A stretch of 64,000 nt of DNA from Streptomyces sp. T12 (GCF_028736035.1 NZ_CP117866.1:2418001-2482000), one strand, 5' to 3'. Shown: positions 46,755 to 58,416, counted from the stretch's first letter. The notes: generated by a model from the sequence alone, not told the origin. Numbers and translations: made by a program.

Positions 46755-47705
46755 ATGCCGCACGCCACACAGCACGCGGACACCCCTGCCACCGCGGAAC
46801 TGGACACGGCCCTGCGAGGGGGCCCATTCCACCTCGCCCTGCGCGCCGCGATAGCCGCCCGGGGACTGCCGCTGCAGCGCGTGCAGCATCATCTGTCCCG
46901 TCGCGGTGTGAAGGTCGGCGTCACCAGCCTGAGCTACTGGCAGCAGGGCGCCCGGCGGCCACAGCGCCCCGAGTCACTGCGTGCGGTACGGGCACTGGAG
47001 GAGATCCTCCAGTTGCCGGAGGAGTCCCTGATCAGGCTGCTCGCCGAAGCAGACGACCACTCCGCCCTCCAACGGCCCGCGGCCCGCTCGTACCGCTCCC
47101 TGGTGGAGGCCTCGGGCGTCCTGGAACAGCTGCTGGCCGAGCTGGACTGTCCGGTCGACGGCGGCCTGCACACCCTCGCCCACCACGAGCGGGTGCTGAT
47201 CGGGCCGCGCCGCGAGCTGGCGGGGCGCGAGTCGCACCACATCGTGCGCGCCCACAAGGACGGCGTGGACCGCTTCGTCGCCGTCCACCACGGCGACCCG
47301 GGATGCACGCCGGAGCGCATCGCGGTGCACGCGCTGGAGAACTGCCGCACGGGACGGGTCCGTTGGCACCACGACACCGGTGTCCTCGTGGCCGAGCTGC
47401 TCTTCGGTACCCGTCTACGGGCCGGTGACACCTACCTCTTCCGCTACGGCGTCGAGGACGGCACGGCCGACGTGTCCCGCGAGTACGCCCGCGGTTTCCC
47501 TCTCGCGGGCGGCCAGTACGCCCTGCAGGTCCGCTTCGCCGAGAACGCCCTCCCGGTCCGCTGTCACCGGTTCGCCCAGCACTCGGCGGCAGCGCCCCGC
47601 AGCGGCCGTCAGGGACTGGCCTTCAGCGGGCTGCACCGTTCCGTCCACCTTGTCGAGCCGCGAGTGCGGACCGGGATCGTGGGCATCGGGTGGGAGTGGG
47701 AGTGA
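46755..47705 (+). CDS. Streptomyces HTH-type regulator-like protein
   Basis: A 316-residue cytosolic protein. The N-terminus (about 20-90) looks like an HTH/XRE-like unit with VKVGVTSLSYWQQGARRPQR and SLRAVRALEEILQLPEESLI, a pattern I know from several paralogous Streptomyces proteins of unknown role. The rest is a beta-rich domain of unknown function (RTGRVRWHHDTGVLVAELLF, AGDTYLFRYGVEDG). The ATG at 46755 follows AGAAAGG. No partner gene is adjacent: a decayed regulator lies upstream and a repeat array downstream. Confidence 0.75.
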   Translation: MPHATQHADTPATAELDTALRGGPFHLALRAAIAARGLPLQRVQHHLSRRGVKVGVTSLSYWQQGARRPQRPESLRAVRALEEILQLPEESLIRLLAEADDHSALQRPAARSYRSLVEASGVLEQLLAELDCPVDGGLHTLAHHERVLIGPRRELAGRESHHIVRAHKDGVDRFVAVHHGDPGCTPERIAVHALENCRTGRVRWHHDTGVLVAELLFGTRLRAGDTYLFRYGVEDGTADVSREYARGFPLAGGQYALQVRFAENALPVRCHRFAQHSAAAPRSGRQGLAFSGLHRSVHLVEPRVRTGIVGIGWEWE

Positions 47706-47734
47706 GCCGCCGCTCCGATCCGTCCCAGGCTCGG

Positions 47735-47939
47735 CAGACCGCCGCGTTCTGATCCGGCCGGGCCGACCGCCACGTCCTGAACCGGCCGGTCCAACCCCCA
47801 CATTCTGGAACCGTTCCGGATTGACCACTGCATTCTGAAACAAGCCAGGCCAACGCTCTCATTCAGGAACCGGCCGGGCTCGCTGACCACCACGTTTCTC
47901 ATCGGTCCGGACGACCACCAGCTTCTGATCCCGGGACGG
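47735..47939. repeat. Array of seven degenerate 28-33 bp repeats
   Basis: Successive copies start near 47735, 47763, 47791, 47821, 47850, 47883 and 47912. A consensus is CGACCACCACGTTCTG followed by AACCGGCCGGGC. Copies differ by substitutions and small indels; an eighth partial copy starts near 47940. The array fills the gap between the HTH protein and the LacI operator. No coding role is apparent. Confidence 0.7.
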
Positions 47940-47970
47940 CCGACATTCCCCTCGGCAGGGCCTGGAGGGA

Positions 47971-48000
47971 GACGTAAACGATTGCGCAAGCGTTTACGTC
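47971..48000. promoter_or_regulatory. LacI-family operator upstream of lacI-kinase
   Basis: A 30-bp near-perfect palindrome: arms GACGTAAACG and CGTTTACGTC around a centre containing TTGCGCAA. The form AAACG-n-TTGCGCAA-n-CGTTT is characteristic of LacI/GalR sites in actinobacteria. It lies 90 bp upstream of the lacI start and is expected to mediate autorepression. Confidence 0.8.
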
Positions 48001-48090
48001 CGGCCCCGAATGGGATACCTTCCCGCCCAGAAGACCCGCGGCGGCCCGGGGAGGGGCCCGCGGCACAGACAGAACCGGGAGGGGATCTCG

Positions 48091-49275
48091 ATGGCAACCA
48101 TGGCCGACGTCGCGCGGAGCGCCGGCGTGTCCGTGGCGACCGTCTCGCATGTGCTGAACGGCACCCGGCCGGTGCTGCCCCACACCCGCCAGGCGGTGCT
48201 GGACGCCATGGACGAGCTCGGCTACACGCCCAACACCCTCGCCCGTTCCCTGGTGACTTCCCGCACCCGGTCCATAGGGCTCGCGGTGTCGGCGATCAGC
48301 AACCCGTACTTCACGGAGATACTCCAGGGCGTCGAGGCCGCTGCTCTGGAACACGGCTACAGCCTGCTCATCGCCGACCCGCACGACGATCCGGAGCATG
48401 AACGCAAGGTCGTCCAGCTCCTGCACGAGCGCCGCGTGGACGGCATGATCGTCACGCCCTCCGCGGACCCGCGCGAGCTCATCGCCTACCTCGGGCGCCA
48501 CAACGTGCCGACCGTCCTCCTCGACCGCGTGGTCGACACCACGACCGACGGCTCTCCGCACTTCGACCAGGTCTGCGCCGACAGCGCCGAACCCGTGGCC
48601 CGGCTCGTCACTCATCTTGCCGACCTCGGCCACCGGCGGATCGCCCTGGTCGCCGGCCTGCCCGGACTCAGCACCACCAGCGAGCGGCTCACCGGATACC
48701 GGGACGGCCTGGCGGCCGCCGGGCTCGCCTTCGACGAACACCTCGTCATGCACGGCGACTCCGAGTCGGCCGGCGCCGAACAGGCCACCGCCGCACTGCT
48801 GTCGCTCGCCTCGCCGCCGACCGCACTCGTCACCGCCAACAACGCGATGACGATCGGTGCCCTGCGCGCCCTGCGCGACCGCGGTCTGTCCGTGCCCGAC
48901 GACATCGCGCTGTGCTGCTTCGACGACTTCGCCTGGGCCGACCTGTTCTCACCCCGGCTCACCGCGATAGCCCAGCCCAGCAGGGACATCGGCGCCCACG
49001 CGGTCCGCGTGCTGCTGGACCGGCTCGCCTCGCCGGACCGAGCTGCCCAGACGGTGCGTCTCCCCTGCACCTTCGTGCATCGCACATCGTGCGGCTGTGC
49101 CGAACAGCCTCGGGATTCCGCGACATCCAGAACATCCAGGACAGCGGCGAAACCCGAGACACCCGAGGTGCGCGAAATACCCGCCAGGCCCGGGGAACCC
49201 GAGGGCACCGCCAAGCCCCCGCCATCCGGCAGCCCCGAACAACCCCTGACGTCCGTGAAAGGAACCATCTCGTGA
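48091..49275 (+). CDS. LacI-family transcriptional regulator
   Basis: A 394-residue sugar-responsive repressor. HTH at residues 1-25 (MADVARSAGVSVATVSHVLN) and hinge helix (NTLARSLVTSRTRSIGLAVS), then a periplasmic-binding-protein-like sensor domain to about residue 343. A Pro/Glu/Ser-rich tail of about 50 residues follows (e.g. KPETPEVREIPARPGEPEG), not part of the family and probably disordered. ATG preceded by GGGAGGGG. The stop overlaps the kinase gene by 4 nt, so the regulator and kinase form an operon; the kinase substrate is likely related to the inducer. Confidence 0.94.
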   Translation: MATMADVARSAGVSVATVSHVLNGTRPVLPHTRQAVLDAMDELGYTPNTLARSLVTSRTRSIGLAVSAISNPYFTEILQGVEAAALEHGYSLLIADPHDDPEHERKVVQLLHERRVDGMIVTPSADPRELIAYLGRHNVPTVLLDRVVDTTTDGSPHFDQVCADSAEPVARLVTHLADLGHRRIALVAGLPGLSTTSERLTGYRDGLAAAGLAFDEHLVMHGDSESAGAEQATAALLSLASPPTALVTANNAMTIGALRALRDRGLSVPDDIALCCFDDFAWADLFSPRLTAIAQPSRDIGAHAVRVLLDRLASPDRAAQTVRLPCTFVHRTSCGCAEQPRDSATSRTSRTAAKPETPEVREIPARPGEPEGTAKPPPSGSPEQPLTSVKGTIS

Positions 49276-50183
49276 TCGTCGTCGCCGGTGAGGCCCTGAT
49301 CGACCTGGTACCGCAGGGCACGGGCGCCCTGGCGGGCCTGCAGCCGGCGCTCGGCGGCGGGCCCTACAACACCGCCGTGGCCCTCGGTCGCCTCGGCTCC
49401 CCCACCGCCTTCTGCTCCCGCACCTCCTACGACGCCTTCGGTGACGCCCTGCTCGACGGGCTGCGGGAGGCCGGGGTCGACGTATCGGCCGTGCAGCGCG
49501 GTATGGAGCCGACCACCCTCGCGGTCGCCACCATCGACGCGAAGGGCTCGGCCGCCTACTCCTTCTACGTCGAGGGCACCGCCGACCGGCTCTTCACGGC
49601 ACCCCCGGAGCTGCCCGCGGCGACCCGCGCGGTGTCCTTCGGTACCTGCTCGCTCGTCCTGGAGCCGGGGGCGAGCGCCTATGAGGAGCTGATGCGGAGC
49701 GCGGCCGCGCAAGGGGTGTTCACCGCGCTCGACCCCAACGTCCGGGCCGGACTGATCCCGGACCCGGACGGTTACCGGGCCCGATTCAAGAGCTGGCTGC
49801 CGTCGGTGTCGCTGCTCAAGCTCTCCGAGGAGGACGCGCTCTGGCTGGGCGGCACGCCGCGCGAGTGGCTGGCCGCGGGACCGGCGGCCGTGGTGATCAC
49901 TCAGGGCGGTGACGGGCTGACCGCCTTCACGCGGGACGGCGCGGTGCACGCCGTAGCGGGCGAGGAGGTCGACGTCGTGGACACGATCGGTGCGGGCGAC
50001 ACCGTGAACGCGGCCCTGTTGCACGGCCTGGCCGCCCAGGACGCCCTGTCCGCCGAGGCGCTCCTGGGACTGGGCGCCGACGGCTGGACACGGCTGTTGC
50101 GGTTCGCGGCGCGGGCTGCCGCGATCACCTGCTCCCGGGCGGGCGCCGAGCCGCCGTACGCCTCTGAACTGGGGGACTTCTAG
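49272..50183 (+). CDS. PfkB-family sugar kinase (fructokinase-like)
   Basis: A 303-residue ribokinase-fold kinase. N-terminal signature GEALIDLVPQG and GGGPYNTAVALGRLG (about 27-41); C-terminal ATP-binding signature DTIGAGDTVNAALLHGL with the catalytic Asp (about 237-253). Fructose or a related sugar is the most likely acceptor given the family, but ribose or 2-keto-3-deoxygluconate cannot be excluded. GTG start overlapping the lacI stop. Shared terminator with uvrA follows. Confidence 0.92.
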   Translation: MIVVAGEALIDLVPQGTGALAGLQPALGGGPYNTAVALGRLGSPTAFCSRTSYDAFGDALLDGLREAGVDVSAVQRGMEPTTLAVATIDAKGSAAYSFYVEGTADRLFTAPPELPAATRAVSFGTCSLVLEPGASAYEELMRSAAAQGVFTALDPNVRAGLIPDPDGYRARFKSWLPSVSLLKLSEEDALWLGGTPREWLAAGPAAVVITQGGDGLTAFTRDGAVHAVAGEEVDVVDTIGAGDTVNAALLHGLAAQDALSAEALLGLGADGWTRLLRFAARAAAITCSRAGAEPPYASELGDF

Positions 50184-50263
50184 GAGGCGTTCCGTGCCAT
50201 TCCACTCTTGAGGAGTCAAGGTTCGTCACAGCCGCGGGGATCGAGCGGCTGATCATGCAACGC

Positions 50264-50298
50264 GCGGCGCCCCGCGGGGAGTTCCCGCGGGGCGCCGC
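50264..50298. terminator. Bidirectional terminator between the sugar kinase and uvrA
   Basis: Perfect 15-bp arms GCGGCGCCCCGCGGG and CCCGCGGGGCGCCGC with a 5-nt loop, between convergent genes. Confidence 0.85.
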
Positions 50299-50335
50299 AC
50301 TTTCGGAATGTGTTCGGGCTCGTTGTTCGCGAGCC

Positions 50336-53383
<3,048 letters not shown>

Positions 53384-53570
53384 GCCGGTCCGCACCTTTC
53401 TTGAGAGAAGTGACAGGGGCGAGGCCCCCGTGCTTTTCAGACTAGGGGGAGCCACTGACAACGCCGGTCGGATTCCCGAATGGGACAACAATCCCGGACC
53501 ATCCAGCATGCCCGACGCCAAGACCGACCCTATAGCACGTGCATTCGATTTACGGCACTCGTTCACCACC

Positions 53571-53599
53571 TTCACCCAAAGGTGTGGCGGGGCTAGTGT
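53571..53599 (+). promoter_or_regulatory. Leaderless promoter of the MDMPI-like gene
   Basis: TTCACC, 17-nt spacer, TAGTGT; the -10 ends 7 nt before the ATG at 53607 and no Shine-Dalgarno is present. The rest of the 223-bp gap to uvrA was checked for a LexA box (GAAC-N4-GTTC); none was seen. Confidence 0.55.
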
Positions 53600-53606
53600 C
53601 AGCACC

Positions 53607-54293
53607 ATGGTTGATCACGCTCGTGACCTGGTGTCTGTACGTGAAGCGACGGAACGGCTGCTCACCGCAGCGGCCAAGCTGGACAACGCGTCGGTGGCCG
53701 AGCCGTCACGGCTCCCCGGCTGGAGCCGCGGCCACGTTCTCGCGCACCTCGCGCGCAACGCCGACGCCCTCGTGAACGTCCTCGAAGGGCGCCCCATGTA
53801 CGTCTCGGCGACGGCCCGGGACGCCGACATCGAGCGGGACGCCCCGCGCCCCCTCGACGCTCAGCTCACCGACGTGCGCGACAGCGCGGCCCGCTTCCAG
53901 GAGACGGGGGCGGCACCCGCGGACTGGTCGCGCACCGTGGAGCTGCGCAACGGCGTCATCGACGCGGCGGCCCGGGTGCCGTTCCGGCGCTGGGTCGAGG
54001 TGGAGCTGCATCACGTGGATCTCGGGATCGGGTACGAGCTGGAGGATCTGCCGACCGAGTTCGTGGAGCGGGAGATCGACTTCCTCGCCGAGCGGTTCTC
54101 CGGGCACCCCGATGTGCCGCCGACCCGCCTCACGGACGGCACGCGCGCGTGGAGCACGGGCCGGGAGGCGGGCACGCCCGAGATCACCGTCACGGGCCCG
54201 GCGCCCGACCTGCTCGGCTGGCTCGCCGGGCGCCGCGACGGGGCCGGGCTGACCCTGGAGGGCGGCGCGTTGCCGTCGCTCCCCCCGCTGTAG
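53607..54293 (+). CDS. Mycothiol-dependent maleylpyruvate isomerase-like protein
   Basis: A 228-residue DinB/MDMPI-fold protein. The N-terminal four-helix domain has [20 protein letters not shown] (metal-ligand His in [10 protein letters not shown]), and a further His in [14 protein letters not shown] completes the likely metal site; the C-terminal small domain follows. Family members use mycothiol, the actinobacterial thiol, for isomerisation or conjugation; the substrate here is unknown. Probably leaderless. It lies 45 bp upstream of the MBL-fold gene, as in other Streptomyces. Confidence 0.88.
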   Translation: MVDHARDLVSVREATERLLTAAAKLDNASVAEPSRLPGWSRGHVLAHLARNADALVNVLEGRPMYVSATARDADIERDAPRPLDAQLTDVRDSAARFQETGAAPADWSRTVELRNGVIDAAARVPFRRWVEVELHHVDLGIGYELEDLPTEFVEREIDFLAERFSGHPDVPPTRLTDGTRAWSTGREAGTPEITVTGPAPDLLGWLAGRRDGAGLTLEGGALPSLPPL

Positions 54294-54324
54294 CTCCTGG
54301 ACCGTCCCTGGACCGCACTCCCGC

Positions 54325-54332
54325 TATAGGCT
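54325..54332 (+). promoter_or_regulatory. Possible -10 region of the MBL hydrolase gene
   Basis: TATAGGCT ends 6 nt before the ATG at 54339, again suggesting a leaderless message. No good -35 is seen. Confidence 0.35.
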
Positions 54333-54338
54333 GCCGCC

Positions 54339-54995
54339 ATGACGTACAGCGGACAGGTGACGGTCGGTGGCCCCGCCGACGTGCACGAGCTCAAGGACCT
54401 GATGATCACCAAGATCGCGGTCGGCCCGATGAACAACAACGCCTATCTGCTGCGCTGCCGGGCCACGGACGAGCAACTGCTGATCGACGCCGCCAACGAC
54501 GCGGACGCATTGCTCGGCATGATCGGTGACGACGGCATCGCGTCCGTCGTCACCACGCACCAGCACGGCGACCACTGGCAAGCGCTCGCCGCGGTCGTCG
54601 AGGCCACCGGCGCGCGCACGTACGCCGGCCGGGACGACGCCGACGGCATCCCGGTGCCGACCGACGTCCTGGTCGACGACGGCGACACCATCCGGGTGGG
54701 GCACGTGGAGCTCACCGCGCGCCACCTGGTCGGGCACACGCCGGGTTCGATCGCCCTCGTCTACGACGACCCGCACGGACATCCCCATGTGTTCACCGGG
54801 GACTGCCTGTTCCCGGGCGGCGTGGGCAACACCCGTAAGGATCCCAAGGCGTTCGCCAGTCTGATCCACGATGTCGAAACGAAGATCTTCGACGTGCTGC
54901 CGGACGAGACCTGGGTCTACCCGGGGCACGGCAACGACACGACGCTGGGCGCGGAACGGCCGCAGCTGCCGGAGTGGCACGCGCGGGGCTGGTGA
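54339..54995 (+). CDS. MBL-fold metallohydrolase (glyoxalase II-like)
   Basis: A 218-residue zinc hydrolase. The binuclear metal motif is THQHGDHWQAL (HxHxDH, about 68-73), with the further ligands in LVGHTPGSIAL, FTGDCLFPGGVG (bridging Asp) and VYPGHGNDTTLG. In organisms with mycothiol such enzymes may hydrolyse thioesters of mycothiol. The neighbour at 53607 is also of a mycothiol-dependent family, which supports a joint role in thiol-linked detoxification by inference. Confidence 0.9.
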   Translation: MTYSGQVTVGGPADVHELKDLMITKIAVGPMNNNAYLLRCRATDEQLLIDAANDADALLGMIGDDGIASVVTTHQHGDHWQALAAVVEATGARTYAGRDDADGIPVPTDVLVDDGDTIRVGHVELTARHLVGHTPGSIALVYDDPHGHPHVFTGDCLFPGGVGNTRKDPKAFASLIHDVETKIFDVLPDETWVYPGHGNDTTLGAERPQLPEWHARGW

Positions 54996-55049
54996 GCGCG
55001 CGAGGGCGGTAATCGCGGCGACGCGAGCGAGCGCCCCGCGCACGCGCCC

Positions 55050-55068
55050 CGTGTGAATCGTTCACACG
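55050..55068. promoter_or_regulatory. 19-bp palindrome downstream of the MBL gene
   Basis: CGTGTGAATCGTTCACACG, perfect 8-bp arms around TCG, in the 314-bp gap before the amino-acid importer. It may be an operator or a weak terminator hairpin. The remainder of this gap holds the hairpin at 55158-55198 and no other recognised element. Confidence 0.45.
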
Positions 55069-55157
55069 CGCCGGTGCCACGCGCGCGCTCCCGGCGGACG
55101 TTGTTGCGCAGTCAACTGGAAGCAGCCCCGCACAGGATGACGGCTCCTGAGCGGTAA

Positions 55158-55198
55158 GGGCCGCCGGCCTCTCAAACCCCGCCCTCGGCCGGCGGCCC
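55158..55198 (+). terminator. Hairpin, probable terminator after the MBL gene
   Basis: Perfect 12-bp arms GGGCCGCCGGCC and GGCCGGCGGCCC with a 17-nt loop, about 160 nt after the stop. Confidence 0.6.
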
Positions 55199-55309
55199 CG
55201 GCGGCACGCCGAGGGGCCTGTTCACAGGAACGCAACACCCGTTCCCACTATGCGGACAGTTACCGTCGTGACCTCGACAAACACGACGATGTACTGTCAA
55301 TCTCCCGCC

Positions 55310-56194
55310 ATGCATCTTGCCCCTCGCGCGCTGCGCCGCGCCGTCGCCGTCGCAACGACAGCCCTGCTCGCCACCGCTCTCGGCTGTGCCCCGCAGCCGG
55401 ATGACAAGGCCGCCGACGCACCCTCGGGGTCGGCCGGGAACACCTGCGCCAAGGGCAAGTTGGCCACCCAGACCTCCGGCAAGCTGACGATCGCCACCGA
55501 CGAGCCGGCGTACGAGCCCTGGTTCAAGGACGACAAGCCCGCGGGCGGTGAGGGATTCGAGTCGGCGGTCGCGTACGCCGTGGCGAAGCAGCTCGGCTAC
55601 GACAAGAGCGCCGTCGTCTGGCAGAGCGTCCCGTTCAACAAGGCCTTCGCGCCCGGCGAGAAGACCTTCGACTTCGACATCAACCAGGTGTCGATCAGCG
55701 ACGAGCGCAAGAAGGCCGTGGACTTCTCCTCCGGCTACTACGACGTCCGCCAGGCCGTCATCGCCCTGAAGGGCACCAAGGCCGCCAAGGCGAAGAGCAT
55801 CGCGGACCTGAAGGGCCTCAAGCTTGGCGCACAGGTCGGCACCACCAGCCTCGACTACATCGACGACGTGGTGAAGCCGACGCAGGAGGCCGCCGCGTAC
55901 GCCAAGAACGACCAGGCCAAGTCCGCGCTGAAGAACGGTCAGGTCGACGCCATCGTCGTCGACCTGCCGACCGCCTTCTACATCACCGCGGCCGAGGTGA
56001 CGGACGCGACGATCGTCGGGCAGTTCGAGAACCAGGGCGCTGCACCGGAGCAGTTCGGGCTCGTGCTCGACAAGGGCAGCGCGCTCACCACGTGCGTGAC
56101 GGACGCCGTGGACGCCCTGCGCAAGGACGGCACCCTGGACAAGCTCGAACAGCAGTGGCTGTCGGACGCGGTCGACGCTCCGGTGCTCAAGTGA
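55310..56194 (+). CDS. Amino-acid-binding lipoprotein of an ABC importer
   Basis: A 294-residue family 3 solute-binding protein. MHLAPRALRRAVAVATTALL then ATALGC is a lipoprotein signal with lipobox ALGC. The family region LTIATDEPAYEPWF starts the mature domain; FDFDINQVSISDERKKAVDF and GTTSLDYIDDVVKP are typical of polar or acidic amino-acid binders. ATG codons at 55250 and 55289 are in frame but give atypical leaders. The stop overlaps the permease gene by 4 nt. Exact substrate (glutamate, glutamine or cystine) cannot be read. Confidence 0.92.
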   Translation: MHLAPRALRRAVAVATTALLATALGCAPQPDDKAADAPSGSAGNTCAKGKLATQTSGKLTIATDEPAYEPWFKDDKPAGGEGFESAVAYAVAKQLGYDKSAVVWQSVPFNKAFAPGEKTFDFDINQVSISDERKKAVDFSSGYYDVRQAVIALKGTKAAKAKSIADLKGLKLGAQVGTTSLDYIDDVVKPTQEAAAYAKNDQAKSALKNGQVDAIVVDLPTAFYITAAEVTDATIVGQFENQGAAPEQFGLVLDKGSALTTCVTDAVDALRKDGTLDKLEQQWLSDAVDAPVLK

Positions 56195-57111
56195 CGGTCA
56201 CGAAGGAGGAGTCCGGCCAGGAGGGCGCGGACGACGACGGCGGCATGTCCGGCGCGGGCGGCGACGGTTACGTCCCCTCTCAGCGGCGTCTGGACCGCGA
56301 GCGCTACAAACGCGCCCGTGCCCGCCGCGCCACGGCGATCGCCGCCCTCTCCACTCTGCTCACCGGCGTCGTGCTCTACCTGGTCGTGGTCAACGCGCCG
56401 GGCTGGCCGCGCACCAAGGAGACGTTCTTCAACGGTGAGTACGCGCGCGAGGCGTTCCCCAAGGTCCTCGAAGGGCTCTGGCTCAACGTCCGGCTGCTGC
56501 TGGTCTGCGGTGCGGCCGTGCTGGTCCTCGGGATACTCATCGCCGTCGCGCGTACGCTGCGCGGCCCGGTGTTCTTCCCTCTGCGGGCGCTGGCGGCGGC
56601 GTACACGGACTTCTTCCGGGGCCTGCCTCTCATCATCAACTTGATGATCGTCGTGCTCGGCGTTCCCGCGCTGCGGCTGCAGGGCGTGACCGTCGATCCG
56701 GTACTGCTGGGCGGTACCGCGCTGACGCTGACGTACTCGGCGTACGTCGCCGAGGTGTTCCGCGCGGGCATCGAGTCCGTCCACCCGTCGCAGCGCGCCG
56801 CGGCCCGCTCGCTCGGCCTCAGCAACCGGCAGGCACTGCGGCACGTCGTCCTGCCCCAGGCCGTGCGCCGTCAGGTGCCGCCCCTGCTGAACGACCTGGT
56901 GTCGCTGCAGAAGGACACCGGTCTGGTGTCGATCGGCGGTGCGGTGGACGCCGTACGGGCCGCGGACATCATCGCGGGCCGCAGCCTCAACTACACGCCG
57001 TACATCGTCGCGGGCCTGGTCTTCGTGGCGCTGACCATCCCGATGACCCGCTTCACGGACTGGGTGACGGCGCGGATGGACCGCCGGCGCGCCCAAGGAG
57101 GAGCCCTGTGA
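56191..57111 (+). CDS. Amino-acid ABC importer permease
   Basis: A 306-residue HisM-type permease with a 60-residue charged cytosolic N-terminus, then about five transmembrane helices. DFFRGLPLIINLMIV (start of the core) and the EAA loop ESVHPSQRAAARSLGLSNRQ are typical. The GTG start overlaps the binding-protein stop, and the end overlaps the ATPase start by 4 nt. The long N-terminus with Glu/Asp/Gly stretches is variable in the family. Confidence 0.93.
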   Translation: MTVTKEESGQEGADDDGGMSGAGGDGYVPSQRRLDRERYKRARARRATAIAALSTLLTGVVLYLVVVNAPGWPRTKETFFNGEYAREAFPKVLEGLWLNVRLLLVCGAAVLVLGILIAVARTLRGPVFFPLRALAAAYTDFFRGLPLIINLMIVVLGVPALRLQGVTVDPVLLGGTALTLTYSAYVAEVFRAGIESVHPSQRAAARSLGLSNRQALRHVVLPQAVRRQVPPLLNDLVSLQKDTGLVSIGGAVDAVRAADIIAGRSLNYTPYIVAGLVFVALTIPMTRFTDWVTARMDRRRAQGGAL

Positions 57112-57860
57112 GCGACGCACCTGTGCTGCGCATGGAGTCCGTCCGCAAGACCTTCGGCAGCTCGGTCGTGCTGCGGGACGTCGACCTGGAGGTCGCCCCG
57201 CACACCGTGACCGCCTTGATCGGCGCCTCCGGCTCCGGCAAGTCCACGCTGCTGCGGTGCGCGAACCTGCTGGAGGACATCGACGACGGTGCGATCTGGC
57301 TGGACGGCGAGGAGATCACCGATCCGCGGGTCGACCAGGACACCGTGAGGCGCCGTATCGGCGTGGTGTTCCAGGCCTACAACCTCTTCCCGCACATGAC
57401 GGTCCTGGAGAACATCACCCTCGCCCCGCGCCGGGTGCACGGGGTGTCCCGCGCGGAGGCCGAGGCACGCGCGCGTGAGCTGCTGGAGCGGCTCGGGCTG
57501 GCCGACAAGGCGGGCGAGTACCCGGACCGGCTGAGCGGCGGCCAGCAGCAGCGCGTCGCGATCGTGCGTGCCCTTGCCGTACGGCCTCGGCTGCTGCTGC
57601 TCGACGAGATCACCGCTGCCCTCGACCCGGAGCTCGTGGGCGAAGTCCTCACCGTCGTCCGCGACTTGAAGGAGGACGGGATGACCATGGTGCTGGCCAC
57701 CCATGAGATGGGGTTCGCGCGCGAGGTCGCCGACCAGGTTTGCTTTCTGGACGGAGGCGTCGTGCTGGAGCGCGGCACGGCCGACCAGATCTTCGGCGAA
57801 CCGCAGCAGGAGCGCACCCAGCGCTTCCTGCGGCGGATCGTGGAGGCGGGACGGCTGTAA
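57108..57860 (+). CDS. Amino-acid ABC importer ATPase (GlnQ type)
   Basis: A 250-residue ATPase: Walker [19 protein letters not shown] (about 39), signature LSGGQQQRVAIVRALAV (about 141), Walker B LLLLDEITAALDPEL (about 164), H-loop LATHEMGFAREVADQ. The third gene of the three-gene importer. A terminator hairpin follows 17 nt after the stop. Confidence 0.94.
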   Translation: MSDAPVLRMESVRKTFGSSVVLRDVDLEVAPHTVTALIGASGSGKSTLLRCANLLEDIDDGAIWLDGEEITDPRVDQDTVRRRIGVVFQAYNLFPHMTVLENITLAPRRVHGVSRAEAEARARELLERLGLADKAGEYPDRLSGGQQQRVAIVRALAVRPRLLLLDEITAALDPELVGEVLTVVRDLKEDGMTMVLATHEMGFAREVADQVCFLDGGVVLERGTADQIFGEPQQERTQRFLRRIVEAGRL

Positions 57861-57877
57861 GGACCGCTCGCCATGGG

Positions 57878-57905
57878 CGGCGGGGCTTACACGTCCGCCC
57901 CGCCG
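57878..57905. terminator. Bidirectional terminator between the importer and aroQ
   Basis: Perfect 9-bp arms CGGCGGGGC and GCCCCGCCG, 10-nt loop, between convergent genes. Confidence 0.7.
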
Positions 57906-57942
57906 ACCGACGTGCGGTGGCCGCTCGCCCAGCCTGTCCAGG

Positions 57943-58416
57943 TCATGTGTCCGCCTGCCCCGCCCCCGCCAGCGCCGCGACTCGCTCCACCCCGAAGACG
58001 TACCCCTGCACACCGCACCCCGCGATGACGCCTTCGGCGCGCAGGGAGACGTACGAGTGGTGCCGGAACGACTCGCGCTTGTGGATGTTGGAGATGTGGA
58101 CCTCCAACACAGGCAGTCCGTCGCAGGTGTTGAGTGCGTCCAGAATCGCAACCGACGTGTGCGAGTAGGCGCCGGGGTTGATCACGATCCCGCTGTGGTT
58201 CAGCCGTGCCTCGTGGATCCAGTCGACCAGCTCGCCCTCGTGGTTGGACTGCCGGAAGTCGATCGTGCCGCCGTGCGCGGCCGCCGCCTTGGCGCACAGG
58301 GCCTCGACATCGGCCAGGGTCTCGGAGCCGTAGATCTCCGGCTGACGCTGGCCGAGCAGGTTCAGGTTGGGGCCGTTGAGGATCATGATCGGGGCGTTGG
58401 CCAGGGTGCGGGGCAC
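57943..58416 (-). CDS. aroQ: 3-dehydroquinate dehydratase, type II
   Basis: Dehydrates 3-dehydroquinate in the shikimate (and quinate) pathway. The 157 residues have the signature [19 protein letters not shown] with catalytic Tyr29, [13 protein letters not shown], and [15 protein letters not shown] with the catalytic His and Arg. GTG start with GGAGGAACC directly upstream. It stands apart from other aro genes. Streptomyces often has more than one AroQ, so it may serve a secondary route. Confidence 0.95.
   Translation of the reverse strand: MPRTLANAPIMILNGPNLNLLGQRQPEIYGSETLADVEALCAKAAAAHGGTIDFRQSNHEGELVDWIHEARLNHSGIVINPGAYSHTSVAILDALNTCDGLPVLEVHISNIHKRESFRHHSYVSLRAEGVIAGCGVQGYVFGVERVAALAGAGQADT

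Noticed and set aside
45809..46807. A single 332-residue minus-strand protein spanning the minisatellite and the decayed regulator
   Set aside because: The upstream two thirds are Arg/Pro-rich noise out of frame with the regulator pieces; only the last 72 codons could be real.
47735..47939. CRISPR array
   Set aside because: Units abut each other without unique spacers, the repeat is degenerate and of variable length, and no cas gene is in the window.
53384..53606. LexA (SOS) box upstream of uvrA
   Set aside because: No GAAC-N4-GTTC or close variant is present in the gap, so SOS control cannot be claimed.
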